Shown here in pieces: positions 23,301 to 35,000 of a stretch of 64,000 nt of DNA; the stretch's first letter is position 1; each line of letters starts with the position of its first letter. Made by a program: the position numbers and the translations under genes. The stretch comes from Taxillus chinensis. Its lineage: Eukaryota > Streptophyta > Magnoliopsida > Santalales > Loranthaceae. The DNA lies in assembly GCA_023512835.1 (NCBI GenBank), contig CM042089.1, positions 19,968,438 through 20,032,437 of the forward strand, given 5' to 3'. The notes under the pieces were generated by a model. The model saw only the letters and a list, made by a program, of their open reading frames with translations, was not told the DNA's origin and did not search any database.

Positions 23301-25219
23301 TTTGGAAAAAAGATTATGACCGATAAAGTTGTTGAGAAGGATTCATGTATTGGATTGAATATAAACTTTTTATGTCTTGATTCATATAACTAACCACATA
23401 ATATGGGGATTACAGCTAGTTAGTTTGGTTTGGTTATATGGCTACACCATACAATACCTTTGTTACTGGGAACCTATCTTTTGGTATATTTTTGCAGTTC
23501 CAGTATTTTTCTGATGAATAATTAGACAGTAAATAAACACTACATAGTCAACATCTTTAGTTTATACAAATAATGAGTGCTACACTGCCAGGAAACACTG
23601 GCCCTATCCAACAACAGCTGATTCCATGAGAAGAAGACAGATATTGAGATTTTAGAGACATGAAACCCTCAAAACATTGATCATTCCATTATTAAACTTC
23701 AGGCCAAAACCCAAACATGTTTCAGGCAAGATGTGCATAACAAAATATAGTAGGCTCGATATGTGATTGTCTGGAGAAGATATCTCATACTATTACATGA
23801 AGTTCTGGCAAATATAGAATTGAACAAGGTATAATCCATCCTTTTGACAGTGCTTTTCATGCAAAAATACGCAGCCATTACTAGAAGTGGAGAGTAAATC
23901 TTCATAAAGAACCCCTTATGACATAAAAATGTTTAACATAAAAATGTTTATGACATCAACATATTAAAATAACCCCTTACTAACACCAACATGCTAACAG
24001 TTCACAGTGGCATGATTTGATCCAAAACAAAAACTAAAAAAGGCCACAAATCTAAACCTGAAATCTTCTAGAATGCCTCATGTGCATCGATAGGTCAAGT
24101 AGAACCATGAGGAAATTACCTCATCCATGCTCTTTGGCATTGGTTTCTTTTCTTCCTTCAACTGTTCTAGTTTCTTTTGTGCATTTTTAGCCAAAGTAAA
24201 CGTTACTAAGGCATTATCAACATCGGTAATACTGCAACCACAATTCTTTGCGGCTTCTTGTTTATGGCTTGTTTGAAGATTCTGCGATATAAAAATAAGA
24301 ATAAAAATAAAAAAGACAAGAAAATGAAAATATTAAGCTCTCATCTTTCATCTTGAGCTACAACAAATTCAATCGCAGAAAAGAAATAACTAATATTCAC
24401 GTATCTTCCAGTGGGCTTTAGCAATCTATACAATTATACAAGCAATTTTCCCACGAATGATTTTTTTCAAAGAAAAGAGTATGAATTTGAAATATGAAAT
24501 TAAAATTTTAGCACAGGGTCAATCTTTAAACTACATTTAAGCAACAGAAACGAAAGAACCTCTCCAGTTGGGTCAAGACCGCCAAGAAACCGAATAATTC
24601 CCTCATGTTTGTTAATAATCCCTTCCTGCTGCTTAATAGCATCTGCAGATGTCGCTTCACTGTTTTTTCCCACTACATACTTCATCAAAGTCCCTGCCCT
24701 TTTCGCTTTCTTCAACGTATCAGCAAAATCTGAAACCAAATTTCAAAAAACACAAAAAAACCCATAAATGCCGTCAGACTCGCACAACAACAATGGGTAG
24801 TTCAGCTTCATAGAACTCTCTGAAACCAACACTATACATTGAAAACAGCCGAAAACAATCCCGCATGCGAAAACCCAGAGTGGAATTGCACAGTTTTTCA
24901 AACTCAAATAGTGGGAATTCCTGGATTACTAGACTAGAACAATCAGAAATGCGGTGATCAAAATGGAGCAAAGTGAGAGTGAGTTACGAATGAGAGTGAA
25001 GGAATCGGGAGCGGGGCCCGGGGCGGATTGGGATGCCTCCGGGGAGGGCTTGCCGGTGAGGACTCCTTTGATCTTGTCCATCCACGATGCCTCGAGATAG
25101 GGTGTGGAGAGGATTGATCGGTGCTGCTGTGACGGAGACAGTTGGCGGTGACCGTAGTACGGGGAATGAGAGGAGATTAATGAGAAAATGGTCCTGCTGC
25201 TAGGAGTTCGCGGAACCAT
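17362..25219 (-). CDS. SEC-C motif protein with internally duplicated module, probably organelle-targeted (8 exons)
   Basis: Exons in transcript order: 25219-24988, 24729-24560, 24281-24120, 22723-22669, 22462-22314, 20958-20797, 20066-19951, 17389-17362 (TAA 17364-17362). All junctions keep phase and give 357 residues. Residues 1-46 are Ser/Arg-rich with the first acidic residue at Glu43, like a mitochondrial or plastid transit peptide; Met47 (MDKIKGVLTGK) is a possible second start. Module A is residues 78-188 and module B is 207-310. Each starts FAD, has an FLGGLDPTGENLQ block at the exon junction and a QKQEAAK/HKQEAAK helix, and ends in a Lys/Glu-rich helix; the second exons match at about 32 of 54 residues. 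The C-terminus is a SEC-C zinc motif: Cys339, Cys341, Cys350, Cys351 (CPCGSKKKYKRCC). SEC-C motifs bind zinc and are known from SecA and many stand-alone proteins. The plant single-module relatives have no function that I can state. Introns carry LINE fragments. Confidence 0.82.
17411..17560 (-). mobile_element. Probable L1/LINE-like 3'-end fragment in the last SEC-C intron
   Basis: Read on the minus strand this ends in a 'TTAATAAATTTTCTTACTT' plus poly-A-like tail, with a preceding GAGCTTAATGTTGTATGC segment. A similar minus-strand tail occurs at 38770-38870. The resemblance between the two suggests truncated copies of one LINE or SINE 3' end. Evidence is short-range similarity only. Confidence 0.35.
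18440..18990. repeat. Degenerate tandem repeat built on a 'CAGAGGACTTTGGA' theme
   Basis: Units of about 28-35 bp containing variants of ATCAGAGGACTTGGA, TTAGATGACTTTGAAG and GGCTTTGGAGAACC recur head to tail, best between 18700 and 18990, within the last intron of the SEC-C gene. They are too diverged to give a clean period by eye. Confidence 0.5.
18993..19115. repeat. Polypurine (A/G-rich) tract with GAA runs
   Basis: About 120 bases on the plus strand are almost pure A and G with only a few pyrimidines, including AGAAGAAGAAGAAGAA and a run of 12 A. In the SEC-C transcript (minus strand) this becomes a long polypyrimidine tract inside the last intron. Frames through it are low-complexity Glu/Lys or Ser/Phe and are not genes. 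Confidence 0.75.
19970..24990. repeat. Intragenic segmental duplication within the SEC-C gene
   Basis: Copy 1 (about 22690-24990: exon-1 end, exons 2-3, following intron, start of the fusion exon) and copy 2 (about 20020-22723) share not only exons but intron sequence. Examples are the TTACTGGGA and CTTATCTT/CCTATCTT then GGTATATTT string near 20237 and near 23461, GAGTAAATCTTCAT near 20491 and near 23891, and an AAACATG(G/T)TT segment near 20415 and near 23713. So the duplication was of genomic DNA, not an exon-only event. Confidence 0.75.
22866..23400 (+). mobile_element. 3' fragment of an RTE-clade LINE, antisense in the SEC-C gene
   Basis: On the plus strand this repeats the last part of the RTE element at 5823-8330: a VNHRIKAR-like segment at about 22870, a 'RPFFYMKQSIE'-like segment near 22980, a QMLRLICGKGRMDKIRNE-like segment near 23055, NRLR near 23150, and a shared 3' end (ATTCATGTATTGGATTGAATATAAACTTTT near 23341, close to 8208-8240). 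It is a 5'-truncated copy, as expected for target-primed reverse transcription. Confidence 0.7.
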
Positions 25220-26134
25220 TTTCTCTTTTTCGGTGTCTTCCGAGCCGCGCGTGGAGGAAGGCGAGGAAGATGCGCGAGGTTAATACGGGTGTGAAATGGC
25301 CATCCCCGCCCATCGGATCGTTTAAATTACGGGTTTAAAGGGCGGGTTGAAGTTATTTGTGCGGACATGGGCCGGTCCTCGGGCTCGCATTTCTTTTATC
25401 ATTAACTTTGTTTTTAACACTCGTATTAGCTAAACTACTCTTTTTAGCAACTTAGGCAACACTGCATTTATAGTATTATTATTTCCAATGGGATTGGCTA
25501 CTCCTATGATTAAATTTTACCAAACAAATATTAACTAAGACTAAAATTAACTAATTCAATTTCATGACTTAATCAAACGAGTCCTAAAGCCCTTTGACTT
25601 TTGCCGGGCTACATTCTCATGGGAGAAGAGATATGAAGAAAGGAGGGAGATTTCTTCCTGAAAATGAAGGATTGACTTCTTCGATTGCGAGTCGTCTTGG
25701 CCTCTATGCGGAGCAACAACATAGTTGTGTGGAAGAGAAAACAATGCAAGGGAGAGAGGAGAGAGATAAGATTCGTTCGGTTAGTTTATATAAAATTTTC
25801 AAACCCAACGACATTCGGTTTGACTACAATCTGTATGCTCTCTTATATAGTGACACTCTTAATTTCTCTTGAAAATTACTCTGCGTACTCATATTTTTAC
25901 TCATATAGTACTATGTACTCTACATGCAACGATAAAGGGTGAAAAAATAATAATCTCCAATTAAAATCGATTAAAATAATACTAAATTCATGATAGTCGG
26001 AGACACAGTATTACATATGCTAAAAATAAATAATCTAGAAATATAGAGATTGTTAACAATAAATAATCATCAGTTGAAACCAATGATAAAAGTAATTAAT
26101 AATCATAAGTACTACTAAAAAAAATTAGAGAGAG

Positions 26135-26228
26135 CTCAATTCATGATAGCCAAAGTTGTAGCCTGCCCCTTAAAACCACATAGAGCCTACTCATTAAAAC
26201 TAGTGCCTCAATTCATGATAGCCAAAGT
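26135..26228. repeat. Direct repeat of 22 bp, 72 bp apart
   Basis: CTCAATTCATGATAGCCAAAGT, given here by position, occurs exactly at 26135-26156 and 26207-26228. The intervening 50 bp holds two further related short strings (GAGCCTACTCATTAAAA-like). Confidence 0.7.
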
Positions 26229-27911
26229 CCAGAGATGCAGAGGGCCAAAAACTCAAAATCAGAAACATTATATCTAGTGTTTGTGACTCAAAATCAAAAA
26301 ACAAGTAACTAGAGATACAAAGAGAGCTAGGGACTCGAAATCAATTAATGGCAATGCAAGATATATGCAGGTGAATGACATTAAAAAAGCTCAGCATATG
26401 TGCAAGTAAATAACGTTTTCAAAAACTCAGTATGTGTGCATTAAAAAAACTCAAAAAGGTAATGAATGTCTCATCTTTAATCACATTTCACATTTTTATA
26501 TCCTATATTAGCAAAATCATACTAAAAAGAAAGAGAATAAGAGGGGGAGCAATAACAAGATTATATATATACTATGGAGCCAAATTAAGGTAGCCACTAA
26601 GGTGAGTCCTAGTACATAACTTATCAATTACTTCGAGATGAAGCTTACATCTCAAAAAGACTTTCATCTCTAAGTAATTTTAGCGCACATCAACAAAGGC
26701 TTCAAGTTCAAGATAAAGAATTACATATCGAAGAAGGTTATCCCGAAATAATCCAAATGCACATCTAAAAGGACTTTGAGATAATGATCATATATTGAAA
26801 ACTACATCTTGAAGTAAACTTCAAAGTCTTGAGGCAATACCATTTTTCTAAATCTAAGGCATAGAGACGACCTAGTCATTGAGCCTCATGCATGATATGA
26901 GTCATCACCTACTGCACATGCCATGTCCACCACGTTGCGTGTAAGTTGTCACTGCCCATATCTTGTTACTTTGTTTTTGTAAAGTTTTGGCCGTTTTTTA
27001 AACTCATATTAATTTAGTAAAAAGGAGGTATGAGCTAAAAAGCAAATGGTCGAAGTTAAGCAGGATGCTTTTATAAATGAAATAAATGGATGATAGTGAT
27101 GAAAAAAATTACATAATGCAACAGCTCATTGTAGCACTTAGGAGTAGTTTAGAGTAAGAAATAATAGAGCTATCAAAGAAGAAGATTTGCGGTTAAAGTG
27201 GAACACGATGGTTACAAAACCGTTATTGATTTGTTATCTAAGAGGAGGAGTTGAAACTCAACTGCTTTTGGGCTACATGAAAGTTTTTGCTTTGCAAGAT
27301 GCATATGTTGTTGCCAGTGATTTCAAATACGGAGATTGTTAGTCTCAACTTTATAATTATTGTCAACATATGAACAAGGTATGATTTTAATGTTTATTTA
27401 TGCAATAACATTTTTGTCATGACAGTAGTATATCCAACAATGGGATTAGTTAATTTCAATAAGATTCGTATGATTTGATTTATTTTGCTTTATTCCATAT
27501 CATAAATTTGCATATTGGGGACACGCACACACAAAGCATGTGCATGGCAATCGGGAAGGAATCAATAATACTCGAGCCACATCACATAATGTAATAATTA
27601 TGCTTGGCCAATAATTATTTTAGGGTTTTGTATGATCTCAGATATACATGGTCGCTTTGGATGAGCGAGACGTGAAAGATTATCTAATATGCACATTTGT
27701 ACTTTATTGAAATGAAACTTTTTGTTGTTTTTAATTTTTCTATTTTATTTCAGAAAAAAACTATAAAATTTTAGAATAAAAACAGAAAATGCAGTCTAGT
27801 AAAAAATGATCTTATTATATTTATCTTTTTCTTTTTTCTTCCCTTATGTTTTTTAATACTATATTTATGCAACTCAAAATATATTTATTGTATCATAAAG
27901 TCAAATATTTT

Positions 27912-28014
<103 letters not shown>

Positions 28015-30253
28015 AGATGGGATGAAATGGAATGGATATTTCAATGAGTATTCTTTTGATGTAAGAACCTTATTCACAACAAGTGTTTGTGAAGACGACT
28101 ACGACAAATGGCCAAGAAGAAAAGGTATTTGAATAGTTCAATGACTGTTATTTTTAATTTATCTAAATAATTTTTGCTACGATACTTTGTATCATAAAAC
28201 GATTCAATTTATATGCCTATTTAATTGATATTTGTCATGATCTAAACTAGCATCAAGCATTTACTGAATTTAATTGGTTTAGTTTAAAAAAAAGTTCTTA
28301 CTAATAAAAATCATCGACAATCCCATTGCTTTTGCCGACTTCATCCATAATTTATTAAGACCCCAAGCACATTTAATAAAAAATAAAAAATTAAGTATTA
28401 TGTAATCAAACAACAATGATTTAAGAAAAAAACCATTTGATTACTCATGCCTTATAGCATATTGTATGGGCAGACGTGGCAAGTTCAATGCAGGTAACAT
28501 TGTAATAAGCAAAGCGGGCCTATACATTGGCCCGATCCAACAATCAATATTTAAAGTGTTTCAATATATGAAAATATCAAATTGAAAATATAAATGCGTC
28601 CCTTGTCTTTAGGATATCGAATTGGTGTGTAGATTAAGGGAAAGCTAAAGCTTTAAGGGAAAAAAAATCTATGATGACAACTTTTTTTCATAAGATTTAA
28701 GGTATGCCGATTCGATGTGTGACAATAGGGAGGGCTCTCCAATTTGTTAGGAAGTCAATATAAGTTATAAGAAAAGAGTAGGCATATTATGTTATAATAT
28801 ATTTCAAAGACATGCGGGCAGATGTAACAAATATAAATGAATAATATTATAGCATGTATGATGAATATGTGTCCTAGCTAACCAAACATTGAAATTAAGA
28901 ACAATTAAACTTTGAATTATATTATACTCAAAATTTGGTGTAATCCCACATTAAATAAGGCACAAAACATTCTGTTATAAAAAGTTGTGCTCAATTTATT
29001 AATTTTTATGCATGAGCGCTTTAATATGTTATACCATAATTTTGATTACTTCAAAAATTAAATAAACTATGATTTTTGACATTTAACAAATCAACACTTA
29101 AAATAAAACTTAATTTTATAAAACTGAAACATCATTTTACAATTTTAAATCATATTTTAATTAGTGAATCAAATACACACTAAATAATTGGGTTTGAGTT
29201 TAAATTTATTTTCTTAAAATCAAAAGTAAATCAAATAATTAAATTTAAGAAAAGATATTCACACAATCTAAAATATTAAACACATTGGCATCATATGAAA
29301 TTGCAAAAATATCATAAAAATATTCATTTTAAATTATATTCAGACACTAATCATTATATGTATGTTTTAATAATATTTTTTTGATATACTAATTAATTTT
29401 GTTATCATTAAAAATTGAACATAAATATAATATTAAAATAATGAAGTTCAAATGTTTAGTGATTGAATATTATTATTCGAATGTTTTCTAAAATTATTTT
29501 TAAAATTATTTTAATACTTTCAAACTATGTTTTAATTAATTAAAATGGTGGAGGTAGTATCCCTCCCTTAAATTTATGGTAAAATGTAAAAGAAATTAAT
29601 TTACGTCTAAATTAAATCAATAATGTATTTGATTTTCATTGTAATTTTTAATTAATTCGAACACACTTGCACACAAGTGGGTGGACAAATTTATTGTAAA
29701 CTTGTCTAAATAAAATGAATAAATATTTTTGACCGGATGATTTCATCGGATTTAAAACCGAATCTACGTGTCGGTACAGCGAGACATCCAACGTGACTAA
29801 AAATCATTACACGTTACGTCAAAAAAATGTGCGGCTAAATAGCGAAAACATAACAACATTTAAATTGGTCCGATTTATAAAATAGTTGTATTGCGAAAAA
29901 CCAAAGTACTATTCTACGCATAAAACATCTTCTAAAAAAATGCAATAATCAGCTAAAATCCAGATCTTATAGAGTTGATGTACTAAAAAAATGTAATAAG
30001 CTACTAAAAATCTCGAATTTGAAGGTGAAAAAGTGCATTTTTTTTACAAATCGAGAGCGATAAACCCCTATGGGGGTTTGAACAATGTAGCTTTCGTTGA
30101 AACCTACAAATAAAAAAATGGGTCCAAAATGGTTCATTGTATGCAAAGATATGACTATTTAAATATTTCACCTGAAATAGTTACATTCCACAGAACCCAA
30201 AAACCCATAGGTAGGGGATGATTTAATTCAGTTTGAGAAACAACAGCTTTTTT

Positions 30254-30536
30254 CGAACCGAAAACCTATTTTCTGAACCGAAGACCTATTTTCCGAATCA
30301 AAATCCTTATTTTCGAACCAAAGACTTATTTTTCGAACCAAAGCCCCTATTTTCCGAACTGAAGACCTATTTTCCGAACCAAAGTTTCTATTTTCGGAAC
30401 TGAAGACTTATTCCCGAACCAAAGTCCATATTTTCCGAAACAAAAATCTATTTTTTGAATCAAAATTCATATTTTTTAAACTAAAGTTTCTATTTTCCAA
30501 ATCGAAGTCCTTATTTGTCGAACTAAAGTAAATATG
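30254..30536. repeat. 20-bp minisatellite, about 14 units
   Basis: A unit with consensus near CGAACCAAAGACCTATTTTC is repeated head to tail about 14 times with a nearly constant 20-bp period; divergence rises toward the right end. It lies about 250 bp upstream of the probable 5' leader of the WDR48/LRS1-like gene. Confidence 0.85.
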
Positions 30537-30778
30537 TTATATTTCACGAATGCAACAATTGACATAGACAGAAATTAAATCAAAATTTATGAAACTAATT
30601 TAAATAAGTCATATGCGACGAAATTAATATCAAACGTCAAAATAATAAGAATTTAGTGGATTATTCCGATTGAATATCAGCCCAAATAAAATAGTGAATA
30701 CTGGTTCGATTCACGAAATTACCCTCACCGAAAACCCAAAATCCCAGTCAAAGGACTTCACAAAATCGAAGCCACAGC

Positions 30779-31991
30779 TCATGTTCTGATTTCTATCGTC
30801 TCTCTCCTCTCGCTCTCTCGTGTTTGTCAATTCCGTACTTCTGCAGTACAGAGAGGACCAGCAAGAGCCTTCGGATTAACCATTGATTCGAGGTTAGGGT
30901 TTTCAGATTCTATGTATTCGAAGCTTCTATCTGCGATTTCTTCTATCCATACAGTTCAATTCAGTGCAATTCAATTCAATTCAATTGAAACCTTGAATTG
31001 CTGATTGTATTGATTAAGGAAAATGTTTTTTTTTGGTTTTTTTCTTTTGCGTATATTGTCGCTCAAACAAATCTGTGATCTGCGATGTTTTTTTTTCAAA
31101 CCCTCGATTCCTGCTGGATTTTGATTCATATTTGTTGTTCCGAAAGCATAACCTTAAAATTTGTTGTCATTTCAAGTTCATTTCCATTATATGCTATGCG
31201 TCGTTTAGGGCTCTGGGCTGTAATAAATCATAACATGCTGCCATAGTTTCATCATTTTTCTCCTTCGAAGTTGGATAAATAAGTAGATGCTGGAGTAATA
31301 AAGATTTTATTTTTCTGATTTAAAATGTTTTTTCCCTAGATTTGAGTAGGGCAAGACTAATGGGTCAAGGGAAATGGGTGAGGTGGTACAAGTTAGGTGT
31401 TTTGTTTATAATCAAAGTCAAACAATGAGTTGAGACATTTTGATACTCTGATTTTTTTTAAGCAGCATATGCTTGCTCTACATCTGTACACCATATATGG
31501 ATTTTGCCGAAGTACTATTCCTTTTTTTTTTTTGAATGAGAAGTTAAAAATTATGAAAATAGGATTTGGGTAAAAAATATCAGTGTGTTCTAACGTGGTG
31601 ATTCCACTCGCAACATTTTTTTCTTTAAAGTAAAATTTTCCTTGAAAACGTATTTGACCAAAAATAGTTTTTTTTGGCTGGTAGAATCTGCAAGAATTTT
31701 CCATCAGTAAGCACAGAAATTGAAGAAAAGGCTAGGTCAGTCAATGTTAAGTTTATATTTGTCATCGTAACTTCGAAATCATTATCATTGGTGCTTGTGT
31801 TATTATTCTTTATGTATGCAATAATATCATTGGTGCTTGAGAGTTGCGGACAAGCTTCTTACAGTTGTAATTAATTGTAATCATTATCTTTGTGGCTTGA
31901 TTCCTTTTCCGGACCCTGTCATGCATGGGAGCTTTGTGTACCGGGTTTGTCTTTTTATGCAATGATATCTTTTATTTTATATTTCCATCAG
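30779..31991 (+). promoter_or_regulatory. Probable 5'UTR exon and leader intron of the WDR48/LRS1-like gene
   Basis: A pyrimidine-rich stretch (about 30790-30850) followed by 'GATTCGAGGTTAGGG' near 30885 looks like a transcribed leader ending in a donor. The coding exon starts after an acceptor at 31989-31991, eleven bases before the ATG. A leader intron of about 1.1 kb is common for plant genes. The transcription start and the exact donor are not proven. No gene is seen within the intron. Confidence 0.45.
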
Positions 31992-32002
31992 GGATTTCTG
32001 CA

Positions 32003-35000
32003 ATGCATCGCGTGGGCAGCGCGGGGAACACATCCAATTCCGGACGCCCTCGTAAGGAGAAGAGGTTAACATATGTTTTGAATGATGCCAATGACAGAAC
32101 GGTGAGGTGATCTTGTACTTGTCTTCATATCCTTTTAGGACTCATAATTTTGGGAGCTTTCAGGCTCGTGTATTGTGTGGTTTATATGATAGTTCACTTT
32201 GTTTCTTATGTCATGACCTGTGATTATTATATATTTTTTAGAAATAATTTCTTATTATAGCATTATTTTGATGACTGTGTTAAAAAATATTTGTAGGATA
32301 GTTTTCTTGTAGTGAATTTATTGTTGTTGGTTATAAAATTCCACACCTGGACCTTCTGTTTGCAGCACTGTGCAGGTATAAATTGTTTGGCAATATCAAA
32401 GTCAGTGGCGCCTGATGAATGTGATTCGCTATTCACTGGAAGCCGTGATGGCACATTAAAGAGATGGGCTCTGGCTGAAGATGCCCCAACTTGCTCTTCC
32501 ACATTTGAGTCACATGTTGATTGGGTAACTTCGTCAATTTCACTTTTAAACGAATTTTTGCCTACACTTGATTGTATCATTTTAGAATGATCCATCATTT
32601 GGTGGAAAACTTTCATCCAGATGAAGTTTGTTTAAAAAGATGGATTTAACCATGTGTCCTGCATTGTATGCAGTAGTAGGATTTGAATTGTGTTTGGTCA
32701 GAACTACAAGGACAATCTATTTATGGGGCTTTGCATGAAAACTGGAATGAACACAATTGTTATTAGTAATAATGGTAAATAATAATATTGCACTCCTTCA
32801 CTTAGTTTATACATGGATTCTCTATTACATTGTCAATGTAAAGCAAAAAACATATGGTTTTACATTTAAGCTTTAAGGCGGAAAGTAGCCACATTTAGCC
32901 AGAAAGTTAGAATGGCTAAGGTTGCTTTCAAACTAAGATTGAGTTTCCACCTTTTTATTCATTATGTTTGTCTTGTGATAGATGGTCTGCTACTTCTACT
33001 GTATCAAAGTCAGTGTTACGCAAATGGGCAAAGCACTGTGATGAATTTTCATTTTATTTGGCGACAATACTAGATGTTGTGGTCAGATTAGCTTCAAAAG
33101 TATTGAGGAAACACTTGAAGGGAGTTTGTATGGGGCTACATTATATAAATGGAACAACTTTAATATGGGTTGTTATAATATTTCATAGCTAGAGAGGGAG
33201 GGTGGGTGCAATTTTTTTAACTGTTTTATCCTGAAGGTTATTTTTAATTAATAAAGAATAGTTCTAATGGTTATCCTTTTCAAGTTTCAGTGTCCAATTT
33301 AACATGCACATATTTTTTGTATGCTATGAATTTAGATGGAAATTTTGGGTTGTGCAGGTCAATGATGTTGTGCTGGCTGGTGATAATACACTTGTTTCCT
33401 GTTCTTCGGACACCACCCTCAAGGTTTAGCCCCCTTTAATAAAATTATGTTTTAAGGCATCATTATTAATTATTTAATATATTTAAAATTTTAATGAGGT
33501 AATTCAGACATGGAATTGCTGGTCAAATGGATTTTGTACCCGGACTCTTCGCCAGCACTCTGACTATGTTACTTGTCTTGCTGCAGCAGAGAAAAATGTA
33601 ATTTTCCGATTTCTTTAAACTGCCTTCAAAATGGAGTGTTTATGAAAATTTCAGATTTACTAATTATTCTCTTTCTTGATTAAGTTCGCAAGGTAGCACA
33701 ATCAAAATTGCATTTGTTGTTGCCATAATATTCTGATCCATTTATAGTGTCATGCATTTTAGAGCAATGTTGTTGCATCTGCTGGCCTCGGTGGGGAGGT
33801 TTTTGTGTGGGACATTGAAGCTGCTCTCTCTCCAACGTCAAAGTCAAATGATGCAATGGAAGATGATTGTTCTAATGGTATAAGTGTTGCTGGAAATCCA
33901 CTTCCACTTACAAGTTTGCGTACTATCAGCTCAAGTAACAGCATTTCTCTGCACTCAACCCCAAACCAAGGATATGTTCCCATTGCAGTAAAAGGCCATA
34001 AGGAATCGGTTTATGCATTGGCCATGAATGATAGCGGAACCCTTTTAGTTTCTGGTGGGACTGAGAAGGTATGTTGACAACTTGGGCTTGTATTTATCCT
34101 TTTAATTTCTTCTCTAGATCATAATTGATTCTCTAGTCAATTTATTTTGGATTCCAAACTTGGGTTTAAGTATCCTCTTCAGTGAGTACATTCTACAAAG
34201 TGTCTCCTCCTTGGTTCATGAGATGGTTAATACTTATATGTGTGTGTGGTCACTTTTGCTTGATTTTACACATTTTAGTCAATCATGTTTTGGAATGCTG
34301 GGGACAATTATGCTAAGGTGGGAGTTTTATAACAATGGTGCGCAATCCTGTAGGTTGTGCGTGTATGGGACCCAAGAAGTGGTTTGAAAACCATGAAGCT
34401 AAGAGGCCATACAGACAACATTCGGGCTCTACTTCTAGATGCGACTGGCAGGTTGATTGAAAAGAGTCTCTCCTCAACATAGTTTTTACAAACTAATCTC
34501 TGCATGTATATGTTTTCTGGTTTTTTCTTTTTGATTAATTTGTGCTTAAATATTTAACAATATTACTTAGATTATTCTTTTATTCAGTAATGTTGTTAAA
34601 AATTATGTGCTTTTGTTGTCTTGTATTTTATCATTGATCAGTTCCCATTTTTTCATTTTTCAGATTTTGCCTATCAGGATCCTCTGATTCTATGATTAGG
34701 TACTGTCTTTTCTTCTCTGAAATTATTTCAGCTTTCTTTTAAAAATCAGTTTCACATTTAGGCATGCACATTAGGGTCAACTCAACTAATTTCTTGTCCG
34801 AGAGACTAATATTAGTACTATTTGGTTGGGGTAAACCATAAAGATTTTTAGGGTGTTTGGTATGTGTTTCTGTTTTTGTGTTTGGTATTTTATGATTGAA
34901 ATCATGACTAAAAAGAATATTTTAAGTCACAAAAAATAGAAAGAGAGAAAATATGGTGGACTCAAGTCATAAAATGTAGGAGAGAGAGAAAAGGAAAAAG

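Noticed and set aside
25594..25942. Overlapping plus-strand frames of 85-92 codons
   Set aside because: Two frames and the opposite strand are open over the same bases, with no recognisable domain and no promoter or splice context.
30254..30536. Regular short repeats considered as a CRISPR-like array
   Set aside because: Units are contiguous 20-mers without spacers, in a plant genome; it is a minisatellite.
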